Shown: positions 39,001 through 54,000, numbered from the stretch's first letter. The stretch is 64,000 nucleotides of DNA from Anodontia alba (GCA_964016985.1 OZ024827.1:60776181-60840180), one strand, 5' to 3'. Notes: generated by a model not told the origin, from the letters alone. A program made the numbers and translations.

Positions 39001-42000
39001 AATCTATAAGTCACCCCGATGCTTCCTACCAAGTTTGGAGTCAATTGGCTTTTTGGTTTAGGAGAAGAAGCGAAATAGATTTTGAAGATGGCCACTCTTG
39101 GATTTCCGATCGGCACAGTTTTAGCTATTTTTGATCTTCAAGTCACCCATATGCTTCCTACCAAGTTTGGAGTCAATTGGCTTTTTGGTTTAGGAGAAGA
39201 AGCGAAATAGATTTCCAAGATGGCCACTCTTGGATTTCCGATCGGCACGATTTTAGCTATTTTTGATCTTCCAAGTCACCCTGATGCTTCCTACCAAGTT
39301 TGGAGTCAATTGGCTTTTTGGTTCAGGAGAAGAAGCGAAAAATAGATTTTCAAGATGGTGGCCATCTTGGATTTCTGATCGGCACGATTTTAGCTATTTT
39401 TGATCTACAAGTCACCCCAATGCTTCCTACCAAGTTTTGAGTCAATTGGCCCAGGGATGTAGGAGGAGTAGGCTTTTAAAGCAATTGTTGACGCTACACG
39501 ACGGACATTGACTGACCACAATAGCTCACCTTGAGTTACTTTCTGACACTGCAGCCAAATATTTTTCATAGCTCCAGATTAGGAGCTTTATTTTAACTGA
39601 AAAGTACTGATGGTTTTCTTATTCCTCAAATAATTTTGTTTGTGTTGAGGTTTTACGGCCCAGTCAACCCAATGGGGTCATGTCGAGCGCGGTCAGTTTA
39701 CCTAGCCACACGTTTACTGGGCAGACTGAGTCCTCTAAGCAGTTAACCAGTATTGTGCACATTCTTTCGCCAGAAACTGACAACTATTCCTCAAATAAAA
39801 ACCCCATCTTGTGGGTACTAATCAGAAGCATCTCAGTGAGGTGCTTCTAATCAGTAATGAGTACCCATAGCTTGTTTTTGTCGAGAAATAAGAAAAATAT
39901 TATGTGGATACCCCCTCTTATCTGTAGCTATGATTTTATTCCTACAAGGTATACTTATTTCAGGGTCCCCACATGAGACTTCAAAATTATCAGACATTTT
40001 CCTGATTTTCACTGACAAATTGTCAGTTTTCCCTGATATTTACAGATATAAATGTACAGTCAATTCCATACACCAAACAAGTGAATATATTAATATGTTT
40101 GTTTATGTCCACTTTCTGTAATGTTTTTCAAGTTGTACATTTGCTTTAAAAGACAAAAAAAGCAACAACAAAAAAAAGCAACAAAAAACAAACTAAAAAC
40201 AAGAGGCCCACAGGCACAACTTGCTCACCTGAGTGAAACCGCCACTGCAGATGGCATGCAACATTTTTCCAATACTCTTATGACAAGGCAATGGCTTAAA
40301 CAGTTTTTGAGATATCTTGCTTACAAGGTTAAAATGCTGAAATTTTCAAAACATCACAAGTAAAAAAAAGTTCAGATATTTTTCAGAAGTCATTTGGTTC
40401 ATCTACTTATCCTATCCTTTAAAGGTATTTTTTTTTTCTATTTTTAGCTCTGGCAACCATTTAGTTCAGCAAAGCAGAACCATGGCAACCATTTCGTTCA
40501 GCAGAGCAGAACCATTTTAGCAATTTTGCTAAAGGGCCATAAGAGGAACACTTCTGTGAAATTACTTTGAAATCAGGACCCTGGCTGCGGAGGAGATGTC
40601 TTTTAAAGGTTTTCTATTTTTAAGCTCTGGCCGCCATTTTGTTCAACCAAGCGGAGCCATTTTAGTAATTTTGGTTGAGGGCCATTTGGTGGAATACTTC
40701 TGTGCAAATATTTTGAAATCAGGCCATTGGCCAAGGATGAGATGTCGTTTGAAGATTTTCTATTTTTCAGCTCTGGCGGCCATCTTGTTCAGTGGAGCAG
40801 AACCACTGTGGCCATCTTGGATTTTCGATTGGCACAATTTTAGCTTGTTTCAATCCAGAAGTCATCCTGTTGCTACAGAGCAAGTTTCGGCTCAAAGTGA
40901 TCTAAGGTTTGAGAAGAGATGTCAAAAAATTGATTTTCAAGATGGTGGCTGTGGTGGCCATCTTGGATTTTTCTATCGGCTCATTTAGCTATTTTGTGTC
41001 TCATTAGCGTGCTAATACTCATCATCAAGTTTTGATTCAAATGGATTATAGAGGAGATTTCCAAAATATGAATTCTCAACATTTTTTCCCATATAAATGT
41101 ATAGGGCTCATACAAATGCATGGGAAGCAAATTTGACATTGCCCTAAAAGTTTAAGGTCAAATGTCAACGTAGGACAATCATTTTAGCAATTTTGGTGGA
41201 TCTCCTGTCCCCGAGGAATAGTCCAAAGGTAAGGCCCAAGGGCTTATTTGGTTCTGAAAAAGAAGATTTTTAAAGGTTTTTACCATATATGGGCATGGCT
41301 GCCATCATGGTCAATGGACTGTGATCATTTTAGCAATCATTTGTTCCCCCAATCTAAGGAGGCTCCACATGAAATTTGAGCAACACTGGCCCAGAGGCTT
41401 CAGCGGCTTTGAAATTCTCAACATTTATCCCATACAAAAATATGGTGCCCATACAAATGCATAGGGAAGCAAACTTGACCTTGCCGTAAAAAGGTCAAAT
41501 GTCAATGTATGACCATCATTTTAGCAATTTTGGTAGACCTCCCGTCCTTGATGATTTGTGCAAAGATTCAGCCCCAAGGCATCCTCGGTTCTGGAGAAGA
41601 TTTTTAAAAGCTTTTACCATATACGGGTATGGTGGCCATCTTGGTCAATGGACCGCGACCATTTTAGCAATCTTTCATTTCCCCAACCTAAGGAGGCTTC
41701 ACATGAAATTTGAGCAACATTGGCTAGGAGGCTTCAGAGGTGAAGTCGTTTGAAATTCTCAACAGTTTTCCCAAACAAATGTACGGTGCCCATACAAATG
41801 CATTGGGAAGCAAACTTGACCTCGCTGTAAAAAGGTCAAACGTCAATGTACAACAACTATTTTAGCAATTTTGGTAGACCTCTTGTCCCCGATGATTTGC
41901 GCAAAGATTCAGCCCCAAGGCATTCTCAGTTCTGGAGAAGAAGATTTTTAAAGGTTTTTACCATATATGGGCATGGCGGCCATCTTGGTCAACAGACCGC

Positions 42001-45000
42001 GACCATTTTAGCAATCTTTCGTTTCCCCAACCTAAGGAGGCTCCATATGAAATTTGAGCTAAATTTGCTCAGCAGCTTTAGAGGAGAAGTCGTTTGAAAA
42101 TGTTAACGGACGGATGGACTACGGACGAAAAGTGATCACAATAGCTCAGGTGAGCTAAAAACAAACAGATAAGACATATTTATAGGTGGTCTGGGGTTTT
42201 CCTGCTGATGCAATTTTGCAACTGAAAAGCTGAATAATTATAAAACTTGCTCACATTTTTCTGAACTTTAAATTTCCCTGATAGATTTTAAGATTCCTTG
42301 ACACGTGCTCAATTAATACATGTAATTCTGAAGTCATGTTATAATTAAAACACTACACAGCTCTTAACCCTTGTCCTGCTGAACCCGGATATACACTGCC
42401 TTTGCAAACAGTGTAGATCCAGATCAACTGGCTTCTGAAGAAGCCAACTGATCTGGATCTGCACTGTTTTTCATTCAGTATATGAATTTATATACACAAT
42501 CTGGACAAAGAAATCTGATTGGCTAACAATTAGAAATGGGCACAGCATATCAATTTATTCAGCATGACAAGGGTTAATTTGATAAAAGACTTATCAAGAT
42601 AAATATTTTTTTCTTAGATCCATACCAATGGACTATTTGAAAATAAAAGCATATTTTTTCTCCCAATTCCTTGAAATAAAATCACACAGTAAATGCTTAT
42701 CAGAAAGACTCTGGCAAGACAATTCGAACATGTACCCACATCCTTTTATGGAGACTGGAGAAAATTAGTCCTTAGTTATCATCAAATACTCCTCTTTTCA
42801 AATCTTCTGTCTAACAAACTAAATGTTCAGGGTACTCGTTAGACCATTTCTAAGATAGTTCTAATGAGTATCAATAACATGTTGGTGAAGAAATAATTAA
42901 ATATTGCAACATTTATCCCAACATTAATTTTTGTTTGTTTATCTAGCTCTATGCTTTCTGCAGTATCTTGTGCAAAAACTGTATGTAAATATGGTAGCAA
43001 TAGGAAGCAAAGTATACTAATAGGACACCTTACTCTTTACCATAGGTCTAGATAAGAGTGGTTATCAGGTTAATATTTTTCTTATTTCTCCACAAAAACA
43101 TATGTTGTGGGTACTCATTAGAAGCACCTCAGCAAGGCACTTCTAATGAGTACCCACAACATATGTTTTTGGAGGAATAAGAAAAATGTCATTACTTTTG
43201 GATTGAAAAAAGTGCCTTAACTACAGCTATGCATACTTGTCCTAAAATTTGAAAACTTCTATTTTACTACCTGTTGATGTGTCTAAAATAGTGCTGGATA
43301 AGAGGCAAACAGGTAGACCCTGATCAGATGCTGCAACAAAATGTCCGGCCTGATCTGGATCCAAACTGTTTGACACTCTGATGGTTTTCCTGAAAGATTT
43401 GTTTGAAAAAGTTAATTCTGAAAAAAAAAATCCACATACGACAAAAAACCATGCAAAATTACCCAGTATGCAAAGAGTTTTATAAACAAACCTGTCTGCT
43501 GCTCACCAGATGTTTGAAGAGTATGTTCACTGTTGACAACTTGAAGTGTAGGCTGTCCATTCACATTTACAATCTGCACCAGTTTCTGACCATCGTGTGC
43601 TATAACTGATGAAGCATTTGATACAGGAATCATCATGACATTACCAGAATTCATAATACTTTGGAGAGTCTCAATCTCAACTGAGGTGTGACTTTCATCC
43701 ACCAGCGATGATATATTATTGGCCGAGAGGTCTGGTATATCAGAAGATAGGAATTTATCTGGTTCAACTTCATCTATCACCTCAAATTTAGACCCAGCCA
43801 CCTCTGACAGAGGTATCTGACCCTCAGACAGATCTTCTGTGATCATCTGTTCAGCTTCTGAAGATTTCTCACCTGCAGAAATGTACACATCAACTGTTAT
43901 AAAGACAACAAGAGGACCATTAGGTTCTAATTGCTCCCCTGAGCTCTGAGACTGTCATGTTTCCGATGTGAACTTTCAGATCTTCTGTAGTCATAAAGGT
44001 TTGTGTGTTTTTAAGTGACTAAAAAACCAATTTTCTGAATACTGTTCGCCCTTACAATAACATGATCTGGATCTACACTGTTTGCAAAGGCAGGGCATAT
44101 CCGGGTTCAGCAGGACTAGGGATAAGGTAAATAGGGTTCATGTTTCATACAATCGTACTTGTATCTTTAACAAGAAATCCATGGAAAGTGATGTCGCACC
44201 TGCTAGGATTAAGTCATACAAGTTCCTATTTGTATTGAAAAAAATCTATTTTGCAGTATTCAAGAAATTGATGGGTTAGTTTGTAAGAAAAATGGACAAA
44301 GTAGAAAATTTGGAATATTGGCTTGAAAAATTTGATCTAAACCTGTCCATTATTTCACAAGATATTGATATTGAGCGGATATCATTTTTGCCCATTAATC
44401 AAGGCCAGTAACAGCTGAAAATTGACGAAAAATGTCATGTGACAATCCCAAGCTAGGTATTGTTAACAACAATATGTATGCAAAATATGATCCTAATCCA
44501 TCAATTCTTTCACAAAATATTGAGCGGAAACCAATTTTGGGCATAAATCAAGGGCCCCTAACTCTGCTGAAATGAATCTGAGATTTATGTGCAAACAATA
44601 TGCACATCTTCAGACCATGACCTAATCATCTGTGAAGTTTCAAAACTATTGGCCTAAAACTGCAGGAGGAGTTGCACTCAGGAGACACCCACTGACTATA
44701 AGGGTTTTAGATAAAAACTGACTAAGTTAACAAAGCGGAAAAAAGTTGAAAAAAAAATCTGAGATTTATGTGCAAACAATATGCAAATCTTCAGACCCTG
44801 ACCTAATTATCTGTGAAGTTTCAAATCTATTGGCCTAAAACTGCAGGAGGAGTTGCGCTCACGAGACACCCACTGACTATAAGAGTTTTAGATAAAAACT
44901 GACTAAGTTAACAAAGCGGAAAAAGTTGAAAAAACAAATCTGAGAATTATGAGCAAACAATATGCACATCTACACACCATGGCCAAAACATATGTGAAGT

Positions 45001-48000
45001 TTCAAAATGATTGGCCAAAAACTGTAGGAGGAGTTGCGCTCACGAGACACCCACTGACTATAAGGGTTTTAGGTAAAAACTGACTAAGTTAACAAAGCGG
45101 AAAAAGTTGAAAAAAAAAAAAAAATCTGAGAATTATGAGCAAACAATATGCACATCTACACATCATGGCCAAAACATCTGTGAAGTTTCAAAATGATTGG
45201 CCAAAAACTGTAGGAGGAGTTGCACTCACGAGACACCCACTGACTATAAGGGTTTTAGGTAAAAACTGACTAAGTTAACAAAGCGGAAAAAGTTGAAAAA
45301 ACAAATCTGAGAATTATGAGCAAACAATATGCACATCTACACACCATGGCCAAAACATATGTGAAGTTTCAAAATGATTGGCCAAAAACTGTAGGAGGAG
45401 TTGCGCTCACGAGACACCCACTGACTATAAGGGTTTTAGGTAAAAACTGACTAAGTTAACAAAGTGGAAAAAGTTAAAAAAAAAAAAAAATCTGAGAATT
45501 ATGAGCAAACAATACCCACATCTACACACTATGGCCAAAACATCTGTAAAGTTTCAAAATGATTGGCCAAAAACTGTAGGAGGAGTTGCGCTCACAAGAC
45601 ACCCACTGACTATAAGGGTTTTAGGTAAAAACTGACTAAGTTAACAAAGTGGAAAAAGTTGAAAAGAAAAATCTGAGAATTATGAGCAAACAATATGCAC
45701 ATCTACACGCCATGGCCAAAACATCTGTGAAGTTTCATAATGATTGGCCAAAAACTGTAGGAGGAGTTGCACTCACAAGTCAATTGTTGACAAACGGACA
45801 GGTCACGACACGCCTATATTGCACCTGCGTGCTAACGCAGGTGCGACAAAAATGAGTTTGTATAAACTATATTTTGGGACAGCAAATAACTTTGACTTTA
45901 GGTATCAGGGCCCAACTGTTCAAAACTAACGATGTCGTTAGTTAACGTATTGTTAAAACTTTGATTGTGAAATATGGCATATACGCTAATATTTTTGCTG
46001 AAAAAATGTGAGTAGCTTTTGCATTTGCAAAAGCTACTCACATTTGTTCAGCAAAAATACCTGTGAATTAGATATTATACTTACTAGAACAGTTAACATT
46101 TTGACCACTAACGAGCTCGTTAAGCTAACGATGCTTTGAACAACTGGGCCCATGCCATCAGAGAAAATGTTAAATGCTTTTATTTTCATTCTTTCTACAA
46201 GAGGATTTATGCATCCTTGTCAATGAGATGTCAAAACTAGAGCAAGTGCCCAACGGGTCACGAATACCCCCGGCCGGCGCCATTTCTTAATTATAAAATA
46301 TTTTAAAGTTAATAACAATGATATAAGGCAAGATATAGTTTACAATGTCAGTCTCTGAGTGACACTGATCTATCATCCCAAGTACAACTTTCCTGGAGTA
46401 AATAGTTTTCAAGACATGAAGCAAATTTGCTCGGCCATAAAATATAGGTAACTGACCTACACATACTTGAGAAAATAATCTGATGGTCATACTGATGCAT
46501 TATACCAACTATGATGTTAATCCATTAAATAATCTAGAAGAAATTAAGCAAAATCACTAGACCATGAAATTTAGGTCATACTGATTTATATTTACTTTGA
46601 GGTGAAAGTTTGGGTCACACTGTGTCATTATATGTAACTATGGCATTTAGGTATCAAACAGTGGGAGACATAAGTCAAAATCACAGGGCTATGAAATATA
46701 GGTCACATAATCCCAAAATATGATAGTAATACATCAAATTGTCTTTAAGATGTAACATAAGATCACTGGACCATGAAATATAGGTCACAGTGACCTACAT
46801 TTACTTTTAGGTCAACTGTTGGATCATACTAATTCATAATCCCAAATAATGATTTTTAACATTCAAGAAAAGGTGGCAAAATTACTGGACCATGAAATAT
46901 AGGTCAAGGTGACCTACATTTGTTATGCTGCCAATCGTGGTGTCACACAGAACCAATATTCCAAGTATCACATTAATCCATGAAATAGTCGTCAAGATAT
47001 AAGGCAAAATCGCTGGAGCATGAAAATATGATCACAATGACCTTGACTTTATTACACTGAATGTTGATGTGATAAACATGTCTGATGCCCATCCTACTTT
47101 AAGAAGTTGTTTGTATAAACAAACTGCATCATACTACTTTATTGAGGCATTAATCCATGAAATAGGCTTCAAAATATGTCAAAATCACTGAAGCATGAAA
47201 ATAAGGTCACAATGACCTTGACCTTATTACACTGAATGTTGATGTGATAAACATGTCTGATGCCCATCCTTCTTTAATAAGAGGTTGTTTGTATAAACAA
47301 ACTGCAATATACTACTTTATTCGGGGTGTCCTAGATTTTGACCTCTACTCTAGCCCCGCCCTGGGGCATAACCCAGGGGTCCATAGATGTAGAATGGAAG
47401 AGAACCCTCCCAGGCATCCCCATACCAAATATGAAAAGTTTTTGATCAGTGGCTGCAGAGTTATAAGCAAAAGACAAAAACTTCACGTAAAACTTTGACG
47501 TAAATATCTCACTATTTTCTAAGTCCGTGACCTTGACCTTGAGTCAGCAGCATCAGCAGAATGATGTCGGCTATTCTGTAATCATCTAGTAGTAACACTG
47601 ACCACACATCAACATCCTAAAGTGTAAGCTTTCAAAAATATATGCAAAAGGAAAAAACTTCACGCAAAACTTGACGCAAAATGTTAACATTCGTACTGAC
47701 GCACACATGGGCGAATGGACGGACGAACGGACGGAAAGACGAAAACTATATACCACTCAACATACTTTGTATGCAGGGGGTATAAAAATGGTCAAGTGAG
47801 TGTCACTGTAAGACAATAGGTCTTAAAGACCCTATGTGTACAGTTTGTCACATAGCTCTTGATAAGGCTCTTTCTTTTTTTTTTTTAAAAAAAAAAAAAA
47901 AACAAAAACAAAAAGTGTCAATATTTTTCTTATTTCTCTATGAAAATATATTGAGGCATTTCTTAGAACCCACAAAAAGTTTTCCTGGAATACATATACA

Positions 48001-51000
48001 CATGTACATTGTATTTTCAAGGAGAAATCAGAAAAGGAAAACAACAACAATAACAAGAGGGCCATGATGGCCCTGTAACGCTCACCTGAGTATCATAGCA
48101 CATAAAGAACTGACCAAGAAATGATCAAAGCAAACATTCAGACCAAAATTCATGACGATTATATTAACAAGTAAGACAATGTAGCATACCTAATGGACCG
48201 TGAAATATAGGTCAAGGTCAAATATGGATGACTGCCCTCAAGAGGCTAGGTATCACTGGCTGTAGGTGCAATTGTTACTGAGAAACTGACATACATGTAA
48301 ACATAAACACTGAACAAAGTCAGTGGACCGTGAAATAGAAATTGTGGTCAAATATGGATGACTGCATTCAAGAGGCTATGCTAAGATGTACGCAGGTGCC
48401 AAATATCACTGCTGTAGGACCAATAGTTACTGAGAAATTGATCTAAACGTAAAACTTAAGAAAGTCACTGGACCATGAAATATAGGTCATAAGTGACCCA
48501 GTTCCAAGCTTCACCTAGAAATCATCAAGACAAATATTTTCAGCAAGATTCATGATGCTTTCTTCAAAAATGTGACCTCTAGAGTGTTAACAAAGTTTTC
48601 TTTTGATTTCCCTTGGTGACACTGAACCGCTTGCGGCGTAATGACCACGCAATGATCCATTGGATCTGTAATGTCAAGGCAAAGGATGAAGTCAGCTCAG
48701 ACTCCCTTCTCTCAAAGCTTGGCATCCAGGACTTGGATGTGGTGCTCTGCACCAGTAGAATGAGGTGGTTTGGACATGTAGAGCGCAGCACAGGTTGGAT
48801 TGCTAAGGTATGCAAGCTAAATGTACATGTAGTTGCACAGAAGAGACCCGGCAGGCCAAAGAAAACATGGGATGAAGTGTTGATGGACAACAGAAAGAAG
48901 CTGGGAATGGACTCTGCTGATCCCCAGAACCGTTCTGAGTGGAGAGGACGTCTCAGAGAAAGACTTGTCAAACAAGCCCAACCCTCGGTAGAGGATTGTG
49001 TTGGGGTTTAACGACACGTCAACCCTTGTGGGTCATTTTGTGTCGTCTCCCAGAGAAAGGGAGAAAAGTGATAGAAGAGATAGTAGAAGAGATTAAAGAG
49101 AGGGACAGGGAAGAAAGGAACAGGAATGAAAGTGAAGAAACAGAAGAAATAAAAATATTCCCCATCTACCCTTACCTGCTACAAGGATAGCAGGCCTTGC
49201 CCAACTGTAAGCCAATATCAGTTGGACGCCCCGGTGACGTAAGATACACCACACCTTCGCACCACCCAACCACCACCCTCGGTAGAGGAAAACCTGCTTT
49301 AAAATGGATATGATGATGATGATGATGATGACCTAGTTTTTGACCCCAAGTAGCTAGTTTCAAAGTCAACCTAAAGAATATCGAGACAAACATTTGAGCA
49401 TGATTCATGATGACTGCTTCAAAAATGTGACCTCACGAGTGTTAACAAGGTCTTCCTTTGATTTGGCCCAGCAACCTAGTTTTTGATGCCAAGTGACCCA
49501 GTTTCAAACTTGACCTAGAAATCATGACAATAAACATTTTGAAGATCCATGATAATTGCTTCAAAAATGTGACCTCTAGAGTGATAACAAGTGTTTCCTT
49601 TGATTTGGCCCAATAACCTAGTGTTTGAACCCAAGTGACCCAGTTTCAAACTAGACCTAGAAATCATTAAGACAAACATTTTCAGCAATATATGTGACAA
49701 GTACTTAAAAAACGTGACCTCTAGAGTGTAAACAAGCATTTCCTTTGACTTGGCCTGGTGACCTAGTTTTTGACCCCAAGTGAACCAGTTTCAAACTTCA
49801 CCTAGAAATCATCAAAGCAAAAAATTTATTAAGATTCATGATGATTGCTTAAAAACTGTGACCTCAAGTGTTAACAAGGTTTTCCTTTGATTTGGCCTGG
49901 TGACTTAATTTTTGACCCTAAGTGACCCAGTTTCAAAGTCAACCTACAGAACATCAAGACAAACAATTTGAGCATGATTCATGATGATTCCTTCAAAAAT
50001 GTGACCTATAGAGAGTGTTAACAAAGTTTTCCTTTGATTTGGCCTGATGGCCTAATTTTTTACCCCAAGTGACCCAGTTTCAAAGTCAACTTAAAAAACA
50101 TCAAGACAAACAATTTGAGCCTGATTCATGATGACTGCTTCAACAATGTGGCCTAAAAGGTGTTAACAAGGTCTTCCTTTCATATGAACCAGTGACCTAG
50201 TTTCTGACCCCAAGTGACCCAGTTTCAAACTTGACCTAGAAGTCAAAAGATAACATTTTGAACAAGGCTTATGATGATCACTTCAAAAAATGTGACCTCT
50301 AGAGTATTAACAAGGTTTTCCTTTGATTTCGCCAGGTGACCTAGTTTTTGACCCCAAGTGACCCAGTTTCGAACTTGACCTAGAAACTATCAAGACAAAC
50401 ATTTTGAGCATTTTGCATAATGACTTGAATTGGACAGATGCCATCATTTCGCATATGTATTACAATCATAACAATGCAAACCTGCCATCAATGCAACCAA
50501 CAAAAAACGGAAAAAAAAATGCTAAAATTATAGGACAGAATGAGTAGCGCTAGTGGATATCAGTGACAAGATGTTTTATGAGTGACGAGAGCAGTGAAAT
50601 TCTTTTTTGGTAATAGATGTATGTTTCAGCTTGTAAAACAAATGCTTATTTCAAAAATATTTTAAAAAGTAAGTCCTTATCTTGGCATTTAATGCCCCTA
50701 CAGGTGCAGATCCAGAAGGACTTCCGAGAGGGTTTGATTTAATCATATTACCGTACATACTCTATGTGTTCGGGCAGACAGGCCTGAGCAAACAGTGTAG
50801 ACCCAGATAAAATGCCGCAGAACACTGTTTGCCACTCACCCAGCAATTTTACAAACGTAAATTTGTTGACTTTTTGAAGAGAAGTAGAAGGAAAAGTGTC
50901 TGAAATCTGTCAGATTTATCCAAAATTTCCAATGTAAATGAAATTTCGAGTCAAAGGGAGATTCGACCGAACCCTCCAACTCCCATTTGAATCTACCACT

Positions 51001-54000
51001 GCACTCTAGCCACAGGCAATGTCCTCTGCTATACATGTAGTTAGGCACGTGACAATGTGATGCTCCTGAGTTCATTGTAATTGAGCTTATCTTGCTCTGT
51101 CTTTTACTGTCTTGTCTTGTGTGTATTGTTTGATGTTGTCTTTTCTCTGTCTCCATGTGTTCATGTAAGGTCTTGTGTGTTATTTCCTGAATTTTGTAAT
51201 GTTGAATGGGCGCACATGCACAGTCCCTTTAGCGTGTATGATTTGCCTAAAAGTTGATGGGTCACTACACATCTACTTGTTTCCTTATAAATGGGGTATG
51301 TTTACACGTTTGGTTAAGGGAGACAATTTTAAAATAAGCAAAAGCAGTACGGATACTTCAGCTAAGCTTTCATTTGGGATGAATTAAAAAATATTAAGCT
51401 AGCATGTCCTCTTCGCTTAATTTTTAAGGGTATTTCCCCTATCCAATTACATACTAATTTGATTTTAAAGTATTCATGGGCGTTATGTTAAACAAAAGAG
51501 CCTAACTATAGTTGAGGACATTGCCTGGGGATAGAGTGCAGTGGCGGATTCAAAGGGTTTGGTTGAATCTCTCTTTGACTCAAAATTTCATTTACATTGC
51601 AAAATTTGGATAAATCTGAAAGATTGCGGACACTTTTCCTTCCACTTCTCTTCTAAAAATCAACAAATTTTACTACCTGTAAATGTCTGTAAAATTACTG
51701 GGTGAGTGACAAATAGTGTTCTGCTACATCTTATCTGGGCCTACACTGTTTGCTCAGGCCTGTCTGTCCGAATACGTAGAGTATGTACCGTAATGTGATT
51801 AAATCGAACCCCCTGTGGGGGCATTAAATGCCAAGGACTTACTTTTTAAAGTATTTTTGAATAAGCATTTGTTTTACAAGCTGAAACATACATATATTAC
51901 CAATTTTGCTGCTCTCGTCACTCATAAATTAACATCTCGTCACTCATATCCACTAATGCTACTCAATCTGTCCTATAATCTTAGCATTTTTCCGTTTTTT
52001 TTTTGTTAGTTGCATTGACGGTTTGCATTGTTATGATTGTAATATGTATGCCAAATGAAGGTGTCTGTCCCATTCAAGTTGTTACGCAAGATGCAGATAT
52101 GGCTGAAAACATTAATTTTAATGGGTAAATCGTCCAAAATGGCACCAAATTCGGATTGATTGTCACCAGAATGAAACAAATTCCAGGAACTATAGCAGTA
52201 TTTTGACATAAATTTTGGTGCTGGGTTGTATGGAATTAAATTTCGCACAGTATAGCATTCTCCGACTTTTAAAATAATGCTCTCCTAGACAACAAAAGCC
52301 CCAGATTGTCGACAGCCCACCTGAAACAGCCACCTTTTTAGCTCGCACTATTCATGTCCGGATATTCACGTCACTTATTTCTTTGCATAACAATTGGCCA
52401 TGAGTGACAAGATTACTGCCCGTGTTTTATAGCGATGCGATATAGTGGTCTGGATTTTCTATGAAATTAAGCAACAAATTTCTTGGTTAGTACCTGGATG
52501 GGTGACCCTATATGGGTGGCCACTGTTTTTACTTGGCAGAGAACTAATTCGCTCGGTTTCATACATAAGAACTATACATGCATAATATATTGCATATTTC
52601 ATTAAAAAGCGCAAATGTACAGAAATCTGAATTTTAAACCATTTGATAAACAAGGCATTTTTTCCTCATTTAAACAATCCTAGATAAACTGCTTTGAGAA
52701 CACTGATTCAGGTTAAATAAAATCTCAAACCGTTGCCTTTTCAACAGCCTTTGTTTGGATATGGCAGGGGCTCAATGCTCACTTCTAGACTGCTGCTTCA
52801 CCAAAAGATCACCCCCAGATACGACACAATATCCCACCCAGTCATATTATACAGATACTGGGTTGAAAGCTAGCTTTCTTAATACTGATCACCAAGCAAA
52901 AGAGCAGCTAGCATCATTTTTAAAATCTTTGGTATGACTTAAAACTGCTGGGGACTGAACCCATAACCTTTCTGACTAGTGTTGCCTCCAGAAATTAAAA
53001 CAGATATGGTAATTTTTTTCGCAAACAGGGCACTTTAGCATGCATTACCTCACTAAAAGGGCATTTATCACACGTTCATGCAGTGAGTCTTTTTTCAAGA
53101 CAATGTGAATTTATTTCATGACATTTATGTTTGTGAAGTAAATAGGCAAATAGCTACATGTCAAGAAAAAGTTTTTTCATAGCTACTCTGTTGTAAATCT
53201 TTCCTACTATAATTAAAATGTATACATATATGTACATCTGTTAGGGCTTTAACGATACAGTCACCTCATGATACATACTGCAACACTTGCCTCAGGGTAT
53301 GATACATATCATGATACTATTTTCATGCATTAGTCACAGATTGAAAGTTTTAATATTCTTGGAAAACAGGTTCAAAACCATCTCAAGCGGTTCATTTTTG
53401 TGTAACAATGCCTGTGTAGGACACTCCTATTTGTCATATAAGTGATCAGTGTATTTAAGTGACATTTTAAATCTTTGTAATTTGTTATAAAAATGGTCTT
53501 GAAATATGTTAAAACTATCATTTTCTTTGGAAATGGAACTTTTATGTGTATCATCAGGTATTGGGATACTAGCCCCACGATACAATACATGTTTGTCAGA
53601 AAAAGTATCATTTCGCCTCTAGTACATGTATCTGTATCCCATTTTTTAATCAAAATTCATCATCATATTTATTGTATCATCATAACTTAAAATTCTCAAA
53701 TTGATAATACCGGAAACTGAGGTATTCACGATAACTTTTGTTATATCTTGGACCCAATATACACTGGACTAGTAACTACGGTACAGGTATTGTATTTATT
53801 GGAAATATGTTGTCGTGGCTGAGTTTTCATAATTTTGTATGATGACGTTTAAATGCTCATATTTCGTTTATTTCTCCTTATATCTGAGAGTTGTTTTCAA
53901 AAAGCAATAGTTCAATATATTACCTTTAATACTGCAGCATTATATGTAAGGAAAATCAAACATATTTTGTAAGCATCAACGAGAAACCTAGGTACCCATT

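Larger units (their letters stand above)
48052..50407 (+). mobile_element. Tandem-repeat element (~145 bp unit) interrupted by a LINE
   Basis: 5' AACAAGAGGGCCATGATGGC..CGCTCACCTGAG. Units contain TGTGACCTCTAGAGTGTTAA..CCTAGTTTTTGACCCCAAGT. No 3' hairpin is visible: the array runs into the large foldback at 50408, so its end is lost or displaced. Confidence 0.55.

Noticed and set aside
40596..40988. 130-codon open frame, with related ones at 41499 and 41846
   Set aside because: Repeat-derived; peptide segments repeat with the tandem unit.
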